From Prosapia bicincta (lineage: Eukaryota; Arthropoda; Insecta; Hemiptera; Cercopidae): a DNA stretch of 64,000 bases. The translations under genes were made by a program, and so were the position numbers. The DNA lies in the NCBI GenBank assembly GCA_036971475.1, contig JBAIZL010000001.1:81152983-81216982 (forward strand). The letters run 5' to 3'. This document shows positions 35,108 to 47,389 of this stretch, one piece after another. The notes beneath the pieces are model-generated. The model saw only the letters and a list, made by a program, of their open reading frames with translations, was not told the DNA's origin and did not search any database. Within the stretch, counting starts at the first letter, position 1, and each line of letters opens with the position of its first letter.

Positions 35108-35418
35108 GGTAGTTATTTACAAATGCGCACACCTACAATATTTTGGAAAATTGTTCAAAAAGGACGATATCCACAAGAATATTTTTTTCTTTGAGGAAAG
35201 TTACTTTTTTCAATTTAAAGGGTAAAAAATTCTCAGCAGAGGCATAAGTTGTGAATGGGCGCGGAGTGATACAAAGGTTTCGTGACGTCACAACTGTAGT
35301 TACATCATGCCAACTCTACATTCATATCTTGCTTGTTGCTCTGTGGTTATCATCCTTTTTGGTGGTTTTAAACAATTTTCCAAAATATCATAGGTGTCCG
35401 CCCTTGTAAATAACTACC
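35108..35418. mobile_element. MITE with about 53-bp terminal inverted repeats
   Basis: The ends are GGTAGTTATTTACAAATGCG and, complemented from the other side, GGTAGTTATTTACAAGGGCG. The similarity continues inward through CACCTA and ATATTTTGGAAAATTGTT. The interior of about 200 bp is less AT-rich (GTTTCGTGACGTCACAACTG). No open frame. No clear target duplication, so the superfamily is open. Confidence 0.8.
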
Positions 35419-36255
35419 CATTTATTTACTAATTTTTTAACTCTATGAATACAAAAAATAAATAAGATTGAAACAGTTAAAAAGAAATAATAATGTTTTT
35501 TTTTCATTATAATCATAGGCTATTCCTACTACTTATGATGTGGAAAGATTTTAAAGATCCAACATATTGAATACTATTTTTTTAATGTTTAATTGCATTA
35601 ACTTGTTTATGAAATAATTTATTTTTAAGGCATAATTATATTCAGTTAATAAAATTAAAACAAGTGAAAGAGCAGCGTAAGACCAACATTGTTCCCATGC
35701 TATTGTTTGTATATGGTAGCTATAAAAAATTAACACTACTGTAGGAAATCAACCATCTAACTGAAACAAGAGAACCTACCTAGATATTTTTGTAATGTTT
35801 CTACATGTCTGGACGAATTTTAAGTTTTCGTTGAAAAGGTTTCACTCCCCTGTGGAGCCAAACTATCTCGCCTAGACTCTATTGGGGAGTCAAATGTTTG
35901 AATAAGTTACTTATAAATTTAAAATTACACTTATTTCAATCAGGTAGGAAATGGTATTAAAATTAAATATGTCTACGTTATTGATATACTAGGCTAATAT
36001 TGCAAATTTGACTATGTAAATACTTGAAAGCTGTTAAGTGAATAGCAAAAACTGGTTAATGACAATGAATAGCAATGAAATTATAGAACGTTTTACTCAC
36101 ATATAAAAACAATGAAAGAGATGTAATTTTTGTGTTAAATTTTAGTACAAAGAAACAACGCAGAAAGGGAAATATATTGTAATATACATTTACTAATCTA
36201 AATCAGTCTTTAGAAAACTTTTTTAAGAAATACATAAAAAAATATTTTTCCCAAT

Positions 36256-36588
36256 TACCAATTAGTAAACAAAGGTAAAATTCAAAATATTTAACTCAAA
36301 ATCTACCCAAAAATTAGTTTTCAATAAACAAACACACTAGTTCAAAACAGACTAGTTTCAGCGACGATGTCGCCTTCCTCAGTGCTTGGCTATAACTAGT
36401 AGTGCTACTTGAGTAGTAGCCAAGCACTGAGGAAGGCGAAATCATCGCCGAAACTAGTCTGTTGTGAACTAGTGTGTTTCTTTATTGAAAACTAATTTTT
36501 TGTGAGATTTTTAGTTAACTATTTTGACTTTTACCTTTGTGAATAGTTCTCACTAGCTAAGCTCTAATTAACTAAATACCAATTAGTA
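36256..36588. mobile_element. Foldback family E, copy 3, with 12-bp target duplication
   Basis: Direct repeats TACCAATTAGTA at 36256-36267 and 36577-36588 flank the element. The arms contain AACACACTAGTTC, ACTAGTTTC and a symmetric core. On + the right arm reads CTGAGGA (36427-36433), GGCGA/TCGCC (36435-36439 and 36445-36449), GAAAC (36450-36454). The left arm on the minus strand reads CTGAGGA, GGCGACatcGTCGC, TGAAAC. This is the best preserved core in the window. A 12-bp duplication is longer than expected for most cut-and-paste elements. Confidence 0.85.
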
Positions 36589-38116
36589 GTTTTTTCATAA
36601 AAACTGCAAACCCAGTTTCACAGATACTTTACAAATAAAGATATTTAAACCAGTCAATTCATTAGAATAAAAAAATTCATTTATGAGTTTTAAAAATGAA
36701 TAATTTTATAAAACTTTGTTTTTAAAGTTCTGACTTGTCAGGCTGAGAGTAGTTTCATGTTTTCTGAATTGGTTCTTGTAACAAACCTGGAATCAAAACC
36801 ATTTTATTCTTCTGGCTCTTCATGTTATACGAATATTGCCAGGAAATGAGATACATTTATGGCATTAGTAATGTAGCTCAAGGCATAGAGGGAGTATGTG
36901 TTTCTACAACCAATGTTTGGGAAAATTCTAGAAATAATGACCCCTGTTCAATCAATAAAATACCCATTTACAATAAAAACATGTAGCATGGATAACCACA
37001 TTTTATGACAAAAACAATAGAGGACTAGCATATGTGTGGGCCCCATGCATTCACACTGGTCACTTGTTTTGAACTCTTTTACACCAGTACCTAGGTGTCT
37101 TTTTTTACATAGGTAATCTTATTGACCATGTTGTTCAGAAAATTTAAATGAAATATATACATTTATAAAAAATATAAATAAAGGTAAAAACAAAATATAG
37201 GAACAAACTTGATGTTGCTAATGACTTGCGTTGTTCCTTTACTAAAATAGTCACAGGTTTTGGGGATAAAAATTAATGAGCACAGTAAAATTTAAAAACC
37301 TTTTATAAAATTACATTATTATTATTAATTTTAACAAACAATAATAATGTATACCTTACAATATTATTAGTATTTAAAAATTCGACTTTAGATAATAATA
37401 TATCTTATGATTTTGGGTTTATCTTTAATAGTATTTATTAAAATATATAATAAACATGATACATTTAATTCATTTCTGGTGGAGCCGGGTCCCATGTTGG
37501 TTCCCCTCTATGAACACCACTGGTGGAAGTTCCTACTTATAATATCTAAAGATACATAGGTGCAATTAGAAGTTTTCTCCTTGTGTATAATTAATTTTTT
37601 TACAGACATATTAGATTATAGTTTATTGTACTGGTGACGAGTTTTGCTGAAAACAACAATCAATGATTAAAAGATAAGTATGAAATTCGTAGCTTTAAAT
37701 ACTCTGTTTATATCATTTTCTTCAATGCAAATATATATTGCATTAATGAATAAAACTTCAAAACTGTATACATGCAAAAGCAAATCACATTTAATGTGAG
37801 GAGCTTAATATAAGATATATTAATTTGATTTAATGTTACATTAATTCCTTAGTTTATATTTCCTAGAGAGTAGACTAAAAAACTATTTTTCCGTATTAGC
37901 CTAAAGATAATTTTGATTAAATAGATATGTAATGTTTTCAATTTTACCTTTGTAAAATCATAAAATTTATATGTACATATTGCTCAAATGTCTTAATTTG
38001 TTACAGTTAATGCTAAAATATAATTTAAATAATATTATATGTAAAGTGTAATATATATTTAACACTCATATAAATAATAACTTAATCCTCAAATTTTAAT
38101 ATTTTTTGTTTACTAG
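36589..38116. other. Intron sequence, nothing recognised
   Basis: AT-rich up to the acceptor of the next exon. The final 16 bases (ATTTTTTGTTTACTAG) form a good pyrimidine tract and acceptor. Confidence 0.45.
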
Positions 38117-38217
38117 CAAAATACTGGAACTATTATTTGGAATCACAATACTGAAGTTTTCAAAAGCAGTTTACACAAGACTTGAAATCTTATGGAAAGG
38201 TGCTAGAAACATATCAG
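38117..38217 (+). CDS. Exon: short hydrophobic/basic segment
   Basis: Strong acceptor (TTTTTTGTTTACTAG) and donor (TCAG|GTAAGA). It enters needing one base and leaves with one, so it joins both 13438 and 7760 upstream and 56511 downstream in phase. Of the three frames only this one is open: KILELLFGITILKFSKAVYT, then RLEILWKGARNIS. No family is recognised. The combination of good splice signals and matching phases on both sides is the support. Confidence 0.55.
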
Positions 38218-38756
38218 GTAAGAAAAATAATCAATAAGTGTATATCGTTAAAAATGCAATAACTTTTTAAAGTATTTCAAATTATCTTATGATTGTTAAC
38301 ATAGGATTAGATTTCAATCTTAATTAGGTCCATTGACCTAAGTTATGTAAAATGTGTATTTGATAGATGTATTTTATATGAAATAAGATGTATTTTATAA
38401 GTTACTTTCAGAATGTCTTTTGCGTAGCTGTGAAATTTCTATTACTTTCAGTACCAGACTACCTCTTAAGGCTAAAGCATTAAAGAATGACAATGTTTGG
38501 TTTATAAATAACACAACATTTTAGTTTATCATTATTTATATAACCGTATATTTTAAATAAGGGTATAAGTATATTATATTTCAGTAATCCTAATATAATA
38601 AAAACACAGAAATTAAAAAAGAAATTTTTTAACAATATTTAACTATAAAACTACTACAAAAAATTTACAGAAGTATTACACTAATCTAAATAATTCAGAA
38701 TTAAAAATTGAAATTAGGTTTATCAGAAAATCTAACAAAAATTTATATTTTTATCA

Positions 38757-38864
38757 TTTGTTGATTCCACTTCACGTGAGCTACTAGTAATCGCTAAACA
38801 CTTTTAAATGTTTTAAACTTGCCTATAGTAGCACTTACTTTGCTTGTTGAGGACGGCCGTTTAT
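38757..38864. repeat. Foldback family D, single arm
   Basis: TTGTTGATTCCACTTCACGTGAGCTACTAG followed by TGCCTATAGTAGCACTTACT and GAGGACGGCCGTTT matches the left arm at 8516-8640. It stops abruptly in the core, before the hairpin. Confidence 0.8.
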
Positions 38865-40851
38865 ATTTTTATGTTGGTTGTCGAAACATAGAAAGTTATT
38901 TCTAAGCTATTTCGAACTATTTCACATTTGTCATACAGTATGTAATATCAGATGTTTTTCCTCTTAGAAAAAGTACTCATGGCTTTTCCGTCTAATTTTC
39001 CACTCACAAGCATAAAAAGGGGTTGAAGGGGCAGATATAAAAGGTTCAATTATTTTAGAAGATAGGCAGATGTACTAGTAAAATAATAATATAAAAATAT
39101 TAGCTAATCATCGCTAATGTGTAGATACACCAATGATAATGTGATTTAGATGTTTTATAATGTTTTAAACAATATCTCAATCAAATCATTGCAGAATCAG
39201 TTATAAATTTTCCAAGACTGTATGCACTTCTAGAATTGAAGTGAATTCTACATTTTTGCTACTATTCGAGCACCAGCTTAGTATGAATTAGAAAATATCT
39301 TGATTTGTAACAGTGTTACTCAGTGATGAATGTTTTACTTCAAATACTATCACAGTTATATATGTAGCTTCAAAGTATATATAATTTGTTTTGTGAAGCT
39401 TTACATTCTATTGCGTGATTCCGAGATTGATACTTATATAGGGCCATGGAATATTATTTTTATTGGTTTTAAGTAACCCAACAAAATGCATGTTTTTTTT
39501 ATAACACTGATATTTGTACAGGATACAAATGTACCTCATGAGGTTTTTTTTAAAATTTATATGTCTAGTATGTAAAATTATTTAAATAGTGTTTTTCATT
39601 ATAGGTGTTCATGTTTTACTTGTAAAACAATATTTTGAATATAAATCATATTTTATCTTGTAAAAACACAAAAACATTTTATTTTATAAAATTATTGTTA
39701 AGAAAACTCTAAAAATAATAATAAATAAAAATGTAAAATCTGTACCAGAAATTTATCTACTTATTTTTAAGCCTTATTTTTTCTCAAATATATAAAGTAA
39801 TGTAATAATAATGTGTACATATGAAAAAGTTTTTCTCCACATCTCAACTCATTTCTATAATACTCAGAGGCTTATAAATATCATAAATTATCAGTTATAA
39901 CTAAATAATTATTAATTTACCCTAACAATTAAAAAAGTGGCCCCTTTATGACTTTGTGCTCTACTGTCTGGTTTCGTATGTTGTCTGATATTTGTTAATG
40001 TTATTGAATATTCTTTTTTTTTTACATCCCAACTTATTTTCATAATTCTCAGAATCTCATAAATATCAAAACATAACAATTATAATTATTAATCGAATTA
40101 ATACTTATTAATAATTAATAATTAGTAATCGAAAAGGTTATTTGGCGGGATAAGTAATCGGCGAGATAAACTTGCCTGAGAAACAATTACTAGGAATTTG
40201 ATTAGATAAATCACTCCCCTGAAATCAAAATATTGTAATAGAAACTTTTAATTGTTCGAACGCATAAGTTGATAATGAGTCAAATATACTAGGAAAGAGG
40301 GTGGTTGGTCTGATATATTGAAATTGCGGTGTGGCTTACTAATATTTCAAAAACATTTTCGTAACCAAACTGTACAGAAAGATACACATCCAGTTCTGTA
40401 CAAAAAGTTAATTTTCTTGTAGAAGTAAGTGACAATCTCTGAAAAAAAACACTTCAAGTTACAGAAGACTTTGACTGTTGAAGATTAGGTTAATTGATCA
40501 TGGATATGTTTTTCCTATCCAAGAAATCTTTGTTTTGTTTTTTTTATTGAATATGTTTTTCTCGTATAAATTTTTAGCATAGCTTCAATAGAAAACCCTG
40601 ATTTATTGTGTGGTGGAAGTTGAATCCCCTAATCCAAAATCATGAAAACAGCTTCAATCACAGAGCTGTATTTTTTTTAATGGAAGGATTTAGAGAGACC
40701 TTTAAATAAAGAATCAATTATTGTTATGTGTATTCGATAAAAGATAACCAACAAAAAAGTGGCGAAAATTCTTTAATGTGTAATTGCTACTCTAGGCACA
40801 TTGCCTCTATAAAATTTAGTTTTTAGAGGATATACAGAGTCATAACTAGCA

Positions 40852-41850
40852 ATGAGAGCCATAGATATGGGCAAGGAAACTTCCTTGATGCTTAAACATT
40901 TGACAAATACTGGTCTCAAAATAAGCGCTCATATACAATCTGTTTCTGGGAATCCAAAAAGTGTGCTATATTTCTCACCCCAGATACAAAATAAGGTTAT
41001 TAATCTCATGAACAAACATTTTTGTAAGACTAAGACTGATTCCTGCAAGAGAGTTGCTTCTTTCATTCAGTGTTATGTTTGATTAGGTGCCAGATGCATC
41101 AGAATAGGAGCAAATGTCTCCTTTAAAATGACTCTAAATTTTGCGTATTGTTCAAGTCAGTGTTAAGATTGAGTTAAAAAATTGAATTGATAAAAATTCA
41201 TACTAATGTACAAAACCAGTTATTGGATATAAAAAAGGGGCTGTATTTGTTCCCTGTGAGATTCATTCGTGCAATTTTGCTGGTGTTCATCCTACACAAG
41301 TTAATTTGAATGCAATAACTGTTTAAAAAATTGTTGAACGCTTATTAGGTGCTGTTGGAGTGTTTTCAAGAAACATGTACAATAATTGGTGAAAGGACAC
41401 AATATGGAGTTCAAAGACATATGCTGTAAAGCCCCTGTATCATCCCAGCTAGATGAAATGACATGTGCATTAGGAAAGTTGAGTGATAAACCATTTGATA
41501 CTACTGATACCAGATGTCAATGTTGATAAATGTCATTGAAAATTCGATTTTGTTAGTTTACTCTTTATCTGGACTGAAGTCCTCTTAATGTAGTAAGTAA
41601 CTCATCCACATGATGTGCGTGAAAAAACTCACCGAATACAGATAAAATCTTTCAGATAAAATTGTAGCAGAAGCAGTTGTAAAATTGATAAATGCGGAGT
41701 ACCTGCAAAATAAAGTGCAAAACAAAATTTTGTTTGGACAAATAGTAGAGGATATCAGTTTTTCATGGGAAAACAAGGAGAAACAACAAATAATAGACAT
41801 TCTTGTTGACAAACTCTTAGCAGAACTAGATCAACGAGTTCAAATGTGAA
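40852..41850 (+). pseudogene. Unrecognised decayed coding sequence
   Basis: Several coding-like pieces on +: MGKETSLMLKHLTNTGLKIS (40867 on), then CNFAGVHPTQVNLNAITV (about 41273-41326), LLGAVGVFSRNMYNNW, then DKIVAEAVVKLINAEYLQNK (about 41656-41715) and IIDILVDKLLAELDQRVQM, ending at 41849. They lie in different frames with stops between. The order and amino-acid character suggest one former protein of about 300 or more residues. I do not know the family. A decayed transposase or retrogene inside the host intron is the likeliest explanation. Confidence 0.4.
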
Positions 41851-42888
41851 GGAACTGAACCTGAGATTTATTTTGGTTTGTAATTTTTAAAATTATTTAA
41901 AACATAAAAGACTTTGGACTTCTTTTAAGACTATCAAAACCCAATAGTTAAGATCCTGATCTGAAAAAAACTAAAAATATATTCTTTTTATATCTGTTAT
42001 GAGATTGGAGGTATATAACACTTTGATCATGACACTCGGACTTCTAATAATAACATGCTTGTGGCATCATATGAATAATCCATAAAGTAAATAATTTTAC
42101 TTTATGTGAAATAAAGAAATAATTTTCGCAAACTCAGACTTTAAGAAACATTGTAGGTTCTAATATGACATAGGAGAGATGTACTACTTAAGCAATATTT
42201 TCTATTATAAGTAATATGGTGTATGATTTGGAATTTACTCTATAAGTAGATGAGTTTGCTTATAAAAAGCTAAACAGGCTGACTAAAAAAAAGAAATGCA
42301 AGAGATGTGAACTGAAGTGAAAATAATATACTAGTTTAGAAATATATATAGTTGTTTTAATAAATAGAATGTGTATTAAAGGTATTAAGTTTTTCACTAT
42401 TTATAATTTGAACCTATTTTAAATAAAGTTTGGTGTATAAAGAATAATTATTTATGGCTCAAATTTAAATGCAAAGTGAAAAGTTAAACTATTGCAACAT
42501 TTTACAAAATAATTTTACTACTTTAACCCTTAACTAACACCATGTTAAAACATTACTTAACAAACACCATACGTCTGACAGACACCACTATGTATTTTGG
42601 AATTAGTAATCATTAAACACTTTTAAAACATATTTTAATGACTTAATCTTAATATATTAGTGCGTTTTACAAAGAGATGCTTAAAATCGATTAAAAATAA
42701 TTTAATATTACTAACAAAAAAATTTTCTTTACCGAAAAATTGTTTTTTCTTTAAAATATTTATTTTGTAATCTAAACATCGTAATTTGTGATAATGTAAA
42801 GCTATTTCAATGTCGTAGAGCTATACAACATAATAGTAGTGCTAATAAAGTAAAATAGAAAAAAAACTCACTTATGTTCAATTCTTTT

Positions 42889-43751
42889 TTAGTCCTTCTT
42901 TCTAAAGCAATTTTTGCACACTTTCCTTGAATATTCTACACAAATCGCTACTCTACATTGCTGACAAGGATATTTTGTTCGTCTCTTTAATTTTGGGGGA
43001 CAGGTAGAGCACGTTTTCCTGGTTTCAAAAAATTCTGGGATATTAAAGTTTGTCTCTTGATCATCAATCTTTAAAATTCTCTGGATTGAAAAAACTAAAT
43101 CCCTGGGCAGATTTCTTATGGTTTCGATTCTTCGTCTCATATGAGGATGAGTTAAACTGTTGGCCAAACACTTCATAAATTCAAAGCGACTGAGTCTATT
43201 GGTGTCTTTGTAACTTTGGTGAAGTATGTAACTATTTACTCCACATCCAACATCAACAAGAGTATAGAAAATAGCCATTGGCCAACGTCTAGTTCTTCGG
43301 CTGGCTGTATAGTTGGCACATTTCTGATCAACTCCATCAACACCCCCTTTTGTCATGTTGTAAAATGCAATTATTTCTGGTTTTCCAGAGCACTCATCAA
43401 CAAAAGGTGTATAATGCATCGAGGAAAACAAAATGACAGCTTTGGATTTCTTCGGTACATGAGAGAGAATAGTTATGTCATTAGTGAAACCATACAAACT
43501 AGAATTCACTAAACGTGATTTGTTTGGTTGAAACTGAAGAGGAATTTCCGGCTTGTTTTTTTTTAGGGTACCAACATACGTCAATCCTCGATTTAACAAC
43601 TCATTCACTAGTTCGATTGAGCTGAACCAATTATCAGCTGTAATGTTGCGATGTGACCCTTCAATGGGCTTTGCTAGTTTTATTACATGTTGAGAAGGAA
43701 TTAGTAAATGTTTTTCATTATCTGATAAATCCTTTGCACAACTTCCTTTTC

Positions 43752-43832
<81 letters not shown>

Positions 43833-44784
43833 AGTTGTACACATAGTGTGTCCTAGCATCTGTCATGCACAAAATCTTCAAGCCATATTTGGCAGGCTTC
43901 CTTGGCATGTACTTTCTAAACTTACAGCGTCCTCAGAAAGGGACCAGCATTTCATCAACGCACATCGTTGGACCAGGAGAATAAAGGAGTCGGGAGTTCT
44001 CAGAAAATTTATTAAATATTTTGGAAACTGTGGGGTCCTCATCTTTCATTCCCTCACGATCAACAGGGTTGTCAAATCGTAATGCCAACAATAAAAATAA
44101 AAATCTATTTCTGGACATTGTACAACGAAATATGTCTCGACCTGTTCCATCAGTACAATAAAAACTGTCAATTGACTCGTTGCTAGATTTGAAAATAGCC
44201 GTATATATCAAAAGTCGGATGAAACCTTTCAACTCTATCATGTCCAAATCAGATGAGTAAGATTGAGGTTTTGAAAAATTACTCCTGATCAAAGTAATCT
44301 TTTTGTTTGTCCATATAATAATTTCATTCAAAATGTCATTAGAAAACAAAAGTCCCCACACGTCCTCAACAGTAGGGTTAGTTCCCAAGTTTTTTGCAGG
44401 AGCTTTTAGACCTGGTAACTGCACAATTATATTATGTCTTCTTGTTCTAACATTTAGAGGCTGGTGCACTTTATTCCATTTAAATTGTGTTCTGTTAAGT
44501 ATTTTTTTTTCCATAGAAAAAAACATCTTCTAGAAGCAATACTAGTAGAATCTATCACACCTGGATGCTCGTTAGACGACTTTTGGTACACATCATCATT
44601 TTCTTCATTCACCCTCCTGTTCTGATTCGGAATCGTGTTCGCTATCATATTGATAATCTGGATCTCTATCGCTGTCGTATGGATCAGGTTCTGAAGGTCC
44701 TTCCAAAACATCATACACCAAATTCTCAAGATCGTTATTGAACCCATCACTATTCACAGTTACTAAGTTCATCACGTCTTCCAT
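42889..44784 (-). pseudogene. piggyBac transposase 2, few frameshifts, in-frame (YI)n
   Basis: The start ATG at 44784 gives MEDVMNLVTVNSDGFNNDLE with an acidic leader (SDRDPDYQYDSEHDSESEQ). Frames change near 44610, at a homopolymer near 44510, and by one base near 43930. The middle reads VDEMLVPF (about 43950), the first catalytic region. The last frame (43908-42889) has MPRKPAKYGLKILC, ADNWFSS (second region), GGVDGVDQ (third), RRTRRWPMAIFYTLVDVG, and a Cys-rich C-terminus (CSTCPPK, CQQC, CKNCFRKK). A (TA)n run is translated as alternating Tyr-Ile inside this frame without breaking it. The conserved order matches piggyBac-derived proteins. Confidence 0.92.
43756..43831. repeat. (TA)n microsatellite inside the piggyBac coding region
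   Basis: About 38 dinucleotides. Inserted after YNW and before YSGKGS of the transposase reading. Its net length keeps the downstream frame. Confidence 0.9.
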
Positions 44785-45134
44785 GTGAGGGACCAGGTTT
44801 ATCAGGGTTTTGATAATCCATATTTATTAAAAAAGAAACGTAAAAAAGCACACACTTACACTAAAAACACTATTACAAAGTTTGGAATGAATAAATAATG
44901 TTACTTAACAGACACCATACGTCTGAGAGATGGGAGAATGGGACGCACTACACTAAAATGGCTTTGGAAAAGGCAAACGCAGACAAAAACAAACAGGACC
45001 TTCACTACACAAACTATACCACTCAACTGAAAGGTAGACGGGTGGGGGACGGACAAAAAATTCGTAGGCGGAAGATACACGGGTTTTTAAATTCGCTACC
45101 GTCTCTGAGACGTATAGTGTCAGTTAAGGGTTAA

Positions 45135-46007
45135 ATGTACTTCATCATGAGCAAACTATAATTCATTTGTTGAAAATAACTGTGAATTAATCAATATCAC
45201 AAATACTATGATATGGTTAATGGAAACATAGTATCAAGCCTAATTTTTGAGGTTCATAATAGGAATGTAGTCTTATTATTACATTCAATATACAGCTCAG
45301 AAGTAGTTAAGATTTATGAAAAGAAAATAGAGATAGGAATTTACATAAATATTTTTTTAAGTAAATTAGGTTTTAATTTTTGTGTTTTTTGTACTTAGAA
45401 ATAATGGGCAGCAATATTCATTTGACTGCACCAAGCATTAGTTGTGGTAGGTATGCCACTGTTTGGATTTGAGACAATATTAAAATACAATTAGATGACG
45501 AAGGAAGAAAATTACCAAAATAAATTCATACAAATATTTATAATTTGATCTGTGTGTAGAATAGAAAGATTGATGTAGTTTTTTACAAATTTTAGAGGTA
45601 GGTCAATTTATATGTAGAACTACATACACATACAAAAAATAAATATACATATGAACAATAAAGCTTTGAACTACTTGGGTTGTCAAGTTAAAGTAACTTG
45701 GGTTTGTCATGTCTTAACTTACAAGATATGAATGCCTGAGAAGTGTAGTAGATATAGACTGATACACAATCCCCTCAATTTCAATTTTGTTGAACATTTT
45801 TAAATGTTTGAAAATAGCAAAATACAGATTACGAATACAAATCAACAAAGTCTTTATTTAGCACTTACACTTATTTTATAAATTGCTTTCAGAAAACAAA
45901 GTATAACAAATGTTTACATATTAATGATGTAGTTCAAATTATTTAGTCTGGTATTTAGCAGAATTGTTTGTCCCGTAAAGTACAAATTCAAAGTAAACAC
46001 TTGTAAA
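45135..46007. other. No feature recognised
   Basis: AT-rich intron sequence. A small imperfect inverted repeat near 45674-45735 (around TTGTCAAGTTAAAG) is not convincing as an element. Confidence 0.35.
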
Positions 46008-46068
46008 TATTTACAAGTGTTTAGTGAAAACTAGTAGCTCACGTGAAGATGGAGTCCACAACAAATAT
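46008..46068. repeat. Outer end of foldback family D, inverted
   Basis: ACAAGTGTTTAGTGAAAACTAG then TAGCTCACGTGAAGATGGAG is the reverse complement of the outer segment of the D copies at 8516 and 38757. The core is absent. Confidence 0.65.
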
Positions 46069-46149
46069 AAATGTAAAGTATTATTTTTGTAAAAGTTTTA
46101 AGTAGTCATGCATCACACTTTTGTTTGCCTAACAAGATGCATGCCAATA

Positions 46150-46167
46150 GCTGCATCTCACTCCCCC

Positions 46168-46198
<31 letters not shown>

Positions 46199-46425
46199 TG
46201 CAACGGGATGTGCACGACTGCCGACCAACAAGCCGGCTGCCGCCACCTCCCACCTCTGCCGCAAGGTAAAAATTTTGAAACGGGCCGTTCGTAGCCCAAA
46301 CTAGGACACTGTGCAATGACCCGCCAAAATCTGCCAGAGAACGAGTCACTGGACTTTAATTTAAAAACCTAACTTGCTGAGAGTTAACCATGTGGGTATG
46401 TATTTCCCGGGGAATGAGTTCATTT
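46150..46425. other. GC-richer block preceding a minisatellite
   Basis: A short (TG)n (about 46176-46198) precedes about 220 bp with far higher GC than its surroundings (CTGCCGACCAACAAGCCGGC, CGGGCCGTTCGTAGCCC). No clear ORF with known function. It may be the left part of an unclassified element that also includes the following repeats. Confidence 0.4.
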
Positions 46426-46865
46426 GAAGGCACCTTTATGGGGAAATGACCCTTTAGTTTTAGGAGTGTGTAAGGAATCTGAAGGCACCTTTATGGGGAA
46501 ATGGCCCTTTAGTTTTAGGAGTGTGTAAGGAATCTGAAGGCACCTTTATGGGGAAATAGCCCTTTAGTTTTAGGAGTGTGTAAGGAATCTGAAGGCACCT
46601 TTATGGGGAAATGGCCCTTTAGTTTTAGGAGTGTGTAAGGAATCTGAAGGCACCTTTATGGGGAAATGGCCCTTTAGTTTTAGGAGTGTGTAAGGAATCT
46701 GAAGGCACCTTTATGGGGAAATGGCCCTTTAGTTTTAGGAGTGTGTAAGGAATCTGAAGGCACCTTTATGGGGAAATGGCCCTTTAGTTTTAGGAGTGTG
46801 TAAGGAATCTGAAGGCACCTTTATGGGGAAATGACCCTTTTAGTTTTAGAAGTGTGTAAGGAATT
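46426..46865. repeat. Minisatellite, 55-bp unit, eight copies
   Basis: Units start at 46426, 46481, 46536, 46591, 46646, 46701, 46756 and 46811. Each begins GAAGGCACCTTTATGGGGAA and ends GTGTGTAAGGAATCT. Copies differ at single positions (ATGACCC, ATAGCCC or ATGGCCC). The last copy is the most divergent (an extra T, and AGAAGTG). This homogeneity indicates recent expansion. Confidence 0.97.
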
Positions 46866-47389
46866 TGTTTTAATAAATACACTACTGTTTTGTTTGCAAG
46901 TTAGTAAAAATATATTTTTATTTTTCTTCTTAATTATGAAAATACAGCACGGTTTGTAAATTTCTTATTTTAATTAGCTCTTTAAAATTTTAACAATTCT
47001 TTTCTATTTAAAATGACTTTATCTCTTCTTTTCTATTTAAAATATTAATACTACAATGTCAGTGGTACTTCTCTATCCCAGTTAACCCTTTCTTTTACAC
47101 CTTCACTATACAAATTTAATTAAACTTCTTTCTAAATTTATACTAGCATCAAAAGTTATAAGAAAAATAATTTTTAGTTATATTTAATGAAAATTGTTAT
47201 TTAATTTTGTTCTATCTAGCCCTTTAATATTTAAAACCAAATTTGCTTCATTTTATAAATAAAACTGTCTTTATCTTCTAAAATTCTTTTTCAAACCCTT
47301 TGAAATAAACAATCCCTTTATGTGATTTTGCAAATTTTGAACATTTAATTTTAATCTCTTGTACATAAAATTAAACAATTGAACTTTTA

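Larger units (their letters stand above)
42527..45130 (-). mobile_element. piggyBac-type DNA transposon 2, complete borders
   Basis: The element is flanked by TTAA at 42523-42526 and 45131-45134. The termini are CCCTTAACTAACACCAT (left) and, complemented, CCCTTAACTGACACTAT (right). Subterminal repeats CACCATACGTCTGACAGAC (about 42567-42590) and CACCATACGTCTGAGAGAT (about 44913-44931) are shared. The length of 2.6 kb and the TTAA target are those of piggyBac. The transposase is on the minus strand. Confidence 0.95.

Noticed and set aside
35551..35736. 61-codon minus frame
   Set aside because: No recognised motif, in AT-rich intron; probably chance.
44454..44750. 98-codon minus-strand frame beginning MMGSIT
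   Set aside because: Out of frame with the piggyBac N-terminus (MEDVMNL from 44784), whose acidic leader fits the family. The last part coincides only because of the frameshift there.
46426..46865. 55-bp repeats as a coding repeat protein
   Set aside because: 55 is not a multiple of three and each unit contains stops, so no continuous reading is possible.
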